From positions 5,518,001 through 5,582,000 of the forward strand of contig CP124680.1 of the NCBI GenBank assembly GCA_029961745.1: a stretch of DNA of 64,000 nucleotides. The letters are read 5' to 3'. A program made the translations under genes and the position numbers. Under the pieces are notes generated by a model. That model saw nothing but the letters and a program-made list of their open reading frames with translations, was not told where the DNA came from and searched no databases. Of this stretch, positions 60,212-64,000 are shown in pieces. The first letter of the stretch is position 1. Each line of letters opens with the position of its first letter. The DNA is from Nocardioides sp. L-11A. Lineage in GTDB: Bacteria; Actinomycetota; Actinomycetes; Propionibacteriales; Nocardioidaceae.

Positions 60212-61816
60212 TCAGTGGAGGACGACCGGGGCGCCCGGTCCCGCCTCGTCCTGGTCGTCGAGGAGATGGGACTCCTCGCGCCGGCGCGGGAGGAAGGCGA
60301 CCGGGATGAGCGTCAGCACCAGCGCCACGGTCGCGACCCCGTACGCCGCCGAGAACGAGTCGGCGAGGTCGCCGAGCGCGAGGCCCTGGACGGCGTCGCC
60401 GATGCGCTGCACGGTCTCCGTGGCCCAGGCGGGCGGCTGGATGCCCAGCCGCTCGGCGTCGGCCAGCGCCCGGACCGCCTTGAGCGGCTCGGAGGCGTTC
60501 TGCTGGTTGGTCAGCACCACCGACATCACGGCGACTCCGACCGACGCCGCGACCTGCTGGATGACGTTGATCAGGGTGGTGCCGCGGGCGACGTGGTGGG
60601 ACTTCAGCGTCTTCAGGGCGGAGGTGAAGACGGGCATCATCGTCCCGCCCATGCCGAGGCCCATGATGAACAGGAACGTGATCAGCTGCCAGTACGGCGT
60701 GTCCGGGTCGGTGCTGAACGCGAGACCGGCGACGCCGACGATGATGCCGACGAAGCCGAACGGCACCACCCGGCCGACCGGGTACTTGTCGGCGAGCATG
60801 CCCGCCAACGGCATGGTGAGCATCGCGCCCAGGCCCTGGGGAGCGACCAGCAGTCCGGCGTGCAGGACGTCCTCGCCGCGGACCTGCTGGAAGTAGGTCG
60901 GCACCAGCAGCATCGCGCCGAAGAAGGACCCGGCGAAGAAGAACATCACCAGGGTGGCCACCGTCAGATTGCGGTCGCGGAACAGCCGCAGGTCGAGCAG
61001 CGGGTGCTCGGGCCGGAACGACCAGGCCACGAAGCCGATGATCAGGGCCAGCCCGATCAGTCCCGGGACGAGGACCTTGGTGGCCGCGACAGTCCCCTCC
61101 TCGGGGATGGTGGAGACGCCGTACAGGAAGAGGGCCAGGCCGGGCGACATGAGCGCCATCCCCACGAAGTCGAAGCGCTCGCCGGGCTGCGGAGCGTCCT
61201 TGGGCAGCGCGTAGAGCGAGTAGGCGATCGCTGCCACGCCGAGCGGCAGGTTGATCATGAAGATCCAGTGCCACGAGACGCTGTCGATGATCCAGCCGCC
61301 GAGGATCGGGCCGAGGATCGGGCCGAGCAGCATCGGGATGCCGAGGATGGCCATCAGCCGGCCGAGGCGGTGCGGGCCCGCGATCCGGGTCAGGATCATC
61401 ATGCCCAGCGGCATCAGCATGCCGCCGCCCAGGCCCTGCACGACCCGGAACGCGATGAGCGCCTCGATGTTCCAGGCGAGACCGCACAGGACCGAGCCGA
61501 GGGTGAACAGGACCAGCGCCATCAGGTAGAGCCGCTTGGTGCCGAACCGGTCGGCCGCCCAGCCGGTCACCGGGATGATGGCGGCCAGCGCGAGGGTGTA
61601 GCCGGTGATCGTCCAGGCCACGGTCGAGTAGGCGTCGACCTCGAACTCGGTGAGGAACGTCGGCAGCGCGACGTTGACCACGGTGGTGTCCAAGATGGCC
61701 ATGATCGACCCGAGGACGACGACGGCCGCGACCTTGAGGATGTCGGGCGTGATCCGGTCGTCCTCGTCGCCGAGGCCGGTGGCCGGGCCTCGGGGCGCGC
61801 TGGCGGTACTACTCAT
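60212..61816 (-). CDS. MFS multidrug exporter, DHA2 (EmrB/QacA) family
   Basis: 534 residues, 14 predicted helices: AILDTTVVNVALP, GWAADRFGTKRLYL, GLGGGMLMPLGMMIL, PMLLGPILGPILGGWII and, near the end, a long cytoplasmic segment. Drug/proton antiporter. ATG at 61816. The MarR gene at 61856 precedes it (39 bases) and likely represses it. Confidence 0.95.
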   Translation of the reverse strand: MSSTASAPRGPATGLGDEDDRITPDILKVAAVVVLGSIMAILDTTVVNVALPTFLTEFEVDAYSTVAWTITGYTLALAAIIPVTGWAADRFGTKRLYLMALVLFTLGSVLCGLAWNIEALIAFRVVQGLGGGMLMPLGMMILTRIAGPHRLGRLMAILGIPMLLGPILGPILGGWIIDSVSWHWIFMINLPLGVAAIAYSLYALPKDAPQPGERFDFVGMALMSPGLALFLYGVSTIPEEGTVAATKVLVPGLIGLALIIGFVAWSFRPEHPLLDLRLFRDRNLTVATLVMFFFAGSFFGAMLLVPTYFQQVRGEDVLHAGLLVAPQGLGAMLTMPLAGMLADKYPVGRVVPFGFVGIIVGVAGLAFSTDPDTPYWQLITFLFIMGLGMGGTMMPVFTSALKTLKSHHVARGTTLINVIQQVAASVGVAVMSVVLTNQQNASEPLKAVRALADAERLGIQPPAWATETVQRIGDAVQGLALGDLADSFSAAYGVATVALVLTLIPVAFLPRRREESHLLDDQDEAGPGAPVVLH

Positions 61817-61855
61817 CGAGTCTCCTCTGGTGCTTCCGGGTCCGGTACGGCGACG

Positions 61856-62374
61856 TCAGCGCGCGGTGGCACCGGCGGGGTCGGTGGCGCGGTCGGTCGC
61901 GGTCGGCTTGGCGGGGTTGGTGGGCGCGAGCAGGTCGGCGCTGGCGAGCAGCCGGTGCAGCGCGGTGTTGAACGCCCCGACCTCCTCGTCGGGCAGCCGG
62001 CCGATGAGCATCCGCAGCGCGGCCCGGCGCGGCTCCTGGTGCCGGTCGACCAGCTCGCGGCCCTGGGCGGTGATGGAGACGAGGCGGACCCGTCGGTCCT
62101 CACGGCTCTCCCGCCGCTCCAGCAGGCCGAGCCGGACCAGCCGGTGGATATTGCGGCAGGCGGCGGGCGCGGACAGCTCCATCCGCTCGGCGATCCGGTT
62201 CACCGGCAGCGGCGCGTCGGCCATGGTCAGCATCAGCAGGGTGCGGATCTGGGTCAGCGAGAGATCGCGATCGGCGAGGTAGGTGAGGCCCTCCCGCTCC
62301 GCGAGGGTCCACAAGGACTGCAGGAACTGCTCCAGCCCCTCGAACAACTCGTCGCGCTCAGCCACGCCCGGCAC
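61856..62374 (-). CDS. MarR family regulator
   Basis: About 172 residues: winged helix with LTQIRTLLMLTMADAPLPVNRIAERMELSAPAACRNIHRLVRLGLLERR and DRRVRLVSIT. GTG at 62374 or 62365. Autoregulated operator at 62385-62404, and probably represses the exporter. The far upstream frame is discarded because it lies in the operator. Confidence 0.88.
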   Translation of the reverse strand: MPGVAERDELFEGLEQFLQSLWTLAEREGLTYLADRDLSLTQIRTLLMLTMADAPLPVNRIAERMELSAPAACRNIHRLVRLGLLERRESREDRRVRLVSITAQGRELVDRHQEPRRAALRMLIGRLPDEEVGAFNTALHRLLASADLLAPTNPAKPTATDRATDPAGATAR

Positions 62375-62384
62375 GCTACCCAAT

Positions 62385-62404
62385 TGATTGCATGTTCGCA
62401 ATCA
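62385..62404. promoter_or_regulatory. MarR operator with extra half-site
   Basis: TGATTGC-ATGTTC-GCAATCA (perfect 7-base arms), and a further TGATTGC at 62419-62425. It lies between the MarR and PAP2 genes, so both divergent promoters may be covered. Confidence 0.65.
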
Positions 62405-62451
62405 TTCCTGTAGGACAGTGATTGCGTGAAGGACAGGAGGACGCACGGCCG

Positions 62452-63303
62452 ATGAGATTCCGTGACCTGGCGACGGGAGGCGTGGGCGAGCCCGAGGCCA
62501 CCCCCACCGCCGCAGCGACCCGCTCCCCGGCGTCCGGGCGCTGGACCGTCACCCTCGTCGAGGCCGGTGCGCTGCTGGTGCTCGCCGTGGCCTACACCCT
62601 CATCCGCGCGGCCCAGGGCGAGGACGTCGCCGGCGCCCTGGCCCACTCCCGCGCGATCGCGGAGGTCGAGCACTGGCTGATCCAGCACCTCGAGCGCCCG
62701 GCCAACAGTTGGCTCGCCTCGATCCCCGCACTCGCCGTCCCCGCCTGCTACTTCTACGCCGTCTTCCACTACGCCGCCACGCCGCTGGTGCTCTACCGCT
62801 CCTGGCGGATCGGCGGCTGGGTCCACCGGCGCGGCTACTGGACCCTGATCCTCGCCTCGGCCATCGCGCTGGTGATCTACGCCCGCTTCCCCGTCGCCCC
62901 GCCGCGTCTGCTGCCCGACCTCGGCATGATCGACGTGATGCGCGCGTACGCCGACTACGGCTGGTGGGGCGACGCCGCGTCCGCACCCCGCGGCATCGGC
63001 GACGCCACCAACCAGTACGCCGCCATGCCGTCCCTCCACTTCGGCTGGTCGCTGTGGTGCGCGATCCAGATGTGGAGCTTCCCGGGGTCCTGGTGGCGGG
63101 TCGCGGCCGTGCTCTACCCGAGCGTGCAGGTGCTGGTCGTGATCGCCACCGCCAACCACTACCTGCTCGACGTACTCGCCGGCGGACTGTGCGTGCTCGT
63201 CGCGCTGGGCGTCGTGGTCGGGTTGCGGTGGCTGCGGGGCCGACACTCGGCCGAACCGGTCACCGCGACGACGGCTGAGGTCGGCGGACCGAAGACCCGC
63301 TGA
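62452..63303 (+). CDS. PAP2 superfamily membrane phosphatase/transferase
   Basis: 283 residues with about six helices. PAP2_3 (inositolphosphotransferase-like) motifs: YARFPVAPPRLLP, MPSLHFGWSLW (His), ATANHYLLDVLAGG (His and Asp). Substrate likely a lipid phosphate. ATG at 62452; AGGAGG at 62436-62441. Confidence 0.88.
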   Translation: MRFRDLATGGVGEPEATPTAAATRSPASGRWTVTLVEAGALLVLAVAYTLIRAAQGEDVAGALAHSRAIAEVEHWLIQHLERPANSWLASIPALAVPACYFYAVFHYAATPLVLYRSWRIGGWVHRRGYWTLILASAIALVIYARFPVAPPRLLPDLGMIDVMRAYADYGWWGDAASAPRGIGDATNQYAAMPSLHFGWSLWCAIQMWSFPGSWWRVAAVLYPSVQVLVVIATANHYLLDVLAGGLCVLVALGVVVGLRWLRGRHSAEPVTATTAEVGGPKTR

Positions 63304-63309
63304 TCAGCG

Positions 63310-64000
63310 TCAGGTCGGCAGCGTCCGCACGAAGGCCAGGATGCACTGCGCGAGTTGTTCGGGCTGGTCGAACGGCAGACCGTGGCCGGCGTCGTCGACC
63401 TGCTCGAGACGCAGGCGGGGGCTGAGCTCACACAGCTCGGTCGCCAGGTCCCGGCTGACGACGGGCCGGTCACCGATGACGAGCAGCGTGGGTACGTCGA
63501 GCGCGCGGACCACGTCGCGGTACGGCGGGTTGGGCGGCCGCAGCACGTCGAACGCCGCGAGGCTGGTGTTCAGCCGCGCCTCGACCTGCAGCTCGACGAG
63601 CGCCGGCGGGCGACGCGCCGGCCGGGCGAGCGCGTCCCGCAGCAGCGCCGAGCGCCCTCGGCGGACGGCCTGGTGGTGCTGCTCGGCGACGTCGCTCTCG
63701 AAGACCTCACGCTGTCGTTCGCCGCTCAGGAAGGTGGGGTCCACGAGGACGAGGCCGCGGAGCAGGTGCCCGATCCGGGTCGCCACCAGCGCCGCCGTCA
63801 TCCCGCCCATCGAATGGCCGACGAGGACCGGTCGGGTGAGGCCGAGCTGCTGGATCAGGCCGATCACGTCGTCCGCGAGATCCGCGTAGCGGTAGCCGGA
63901 GTCCGGCGCGGTGGAGCGACCGTGCCCGCGGGCGTCGGGAAGGATCACGTCCAGGTCCGCCTCGAGCAGCCGGGCCACCGGCGCCCAGCCCGCGCCGCTG
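63310..64000 (-). CDS. Alpha/beta hydrolase, C-terminal part (runs off window)
   Basis: About 230 codons up to the window edge. Nucleophile GHSMGG, catalytic His in DAGHGLPF, acid near LLVIGDRPV. Typical small-molecule ester, haloalkane or lactone hydrolase; the N-terminus with the HG oxyanion motif lies outside. The frame stays open to 64000. Convergent with the PAP2 gene, 6 bases apart. Confidence 0.85.
   Translation of the reverse strand, partial: SGAGWAPVARLLEADLDVILPDARGHGRSTAPDSGYRYADLADDVIGLIQQLGLTRPVLVGHSMGGMTAALVATRIGHLLRGLVLVDPTFLSGERQREVFESDVAEQHHQAVRRGRSALLRDALARPARRPPALVELQVEARLNTSLAAFDVLRPPNPPYRDVVRALDVPTLLVIGDRPVVSRDLATELCELSPRLRLEQVDDAGHGLPFDQPEQLAQCILAFVRTLPT

Noticed and set aside
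1..64000. Mobile elements, prophage, CRISPR or tRNA attachment sites
   Set aside because: No transposase, integrase, direct-repeat array or tRNA sequence was found on reading both strands; composition looks uniform.

Overview
The window is about 71-75 percent GC by eye. It has strong third-position GC codon bias, many GTG starts and dense ATGA/GTGA stop-start overlaps. Mycothiol/actinobacterial-type regulators, ArsR-ArsC fusions, a Nur-type operator and many short-chain dehydrogenases point to a high-GC actinobacterium, most likely Nocardioidaceae (Nocardioides-like). That placement is inference from gene content; no rRNA or tRNA was seen, and there is no insertion sequence, CRISPR array or prophage.

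Region 1 (1-13995) is a catabolic island. A Baeyer-Villiger monooxygenase (partial) and an eight-gene minus-strand operon (SDR, DUF1116 protein, SDR, an unknown Cys-rich protein, two tandem glutamine-synthetase-like ligases, an HSL-type esterase, SDR) face a FadR-type GntR regulator. Next come an SDR, an APC-type permease, a glutaminase and a PuuD-type gamma-glutamyl hydrolase. AGGTCT-like boxes recur in the three control regions, so one regulon is likely. The gene set fits gamma-glutamylation-based breakdown of an imported amine plus oxidation/ring opening of a carbon skeleton. The substrate is unknown.

Region 2 (13992-20593) holds an OmpR-type two-component system whose kinase is fused to a DUF4173 membrane domain, a CynX/NimT-like MFS carrier, a DUF418 protein, and a superoxide dismutase with a consensus Nur box in its promoter.

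Region 3 (20720-34559) is an eleven-gene minus-strand operon with a divergent TetR gene: YtcJ-type amidohydrolase, Fe-S flavin reductase, PPOX flavoprotein, CocE-type hydrolase, a complete oligopeptide-type ABC importer, a saccharopine-dehydrogenase-like protein and an acyl-CoA ligase. It looks like uptake and degradation of one unknown compound.

Region 4 (34600-43492) has an adenosylcobalamin riboswitch driving a BtuFCD importer plus a degenerate CbiX/[2Fe-2S] protein. A MarR/membrane-protein pair follows. Then comes a four-gene operon (GDT1-type manganese exporter, MFS, GNAT, P450) headed by a yybP-ykoY manganese riboswitch with a Shine-Dalgarno-sequestering hairpin.

Region 5 (43493-48409) carries arsenic resistance: ArsR with a divergent flavoprotein and MFS, then an ArsR-ArsC fusion with a divergent aquaglyceroporin and an arsenate reductase. 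Region 6 (48406-64000) is general: hydroxyisobutyryl-CoA hydrolase-like enzyme, amphi-Trp and DUF1059 small proteins, a SigJ-type sigma factor, a SulP transporter with MerR, AhpD-like protein with Rrf2, TetR with a flavin amine oxidase, a Drr-type ABC exporter with MerR, a DHA2 exporter with MarR, a PAP2 protein and a partial alpha/beta hydrolase. Several regulator-target pairs have clear palindromic operators. No gap exceeds 300 bases; the longest, 34560-34847, holds the cobalamin riboswitch.
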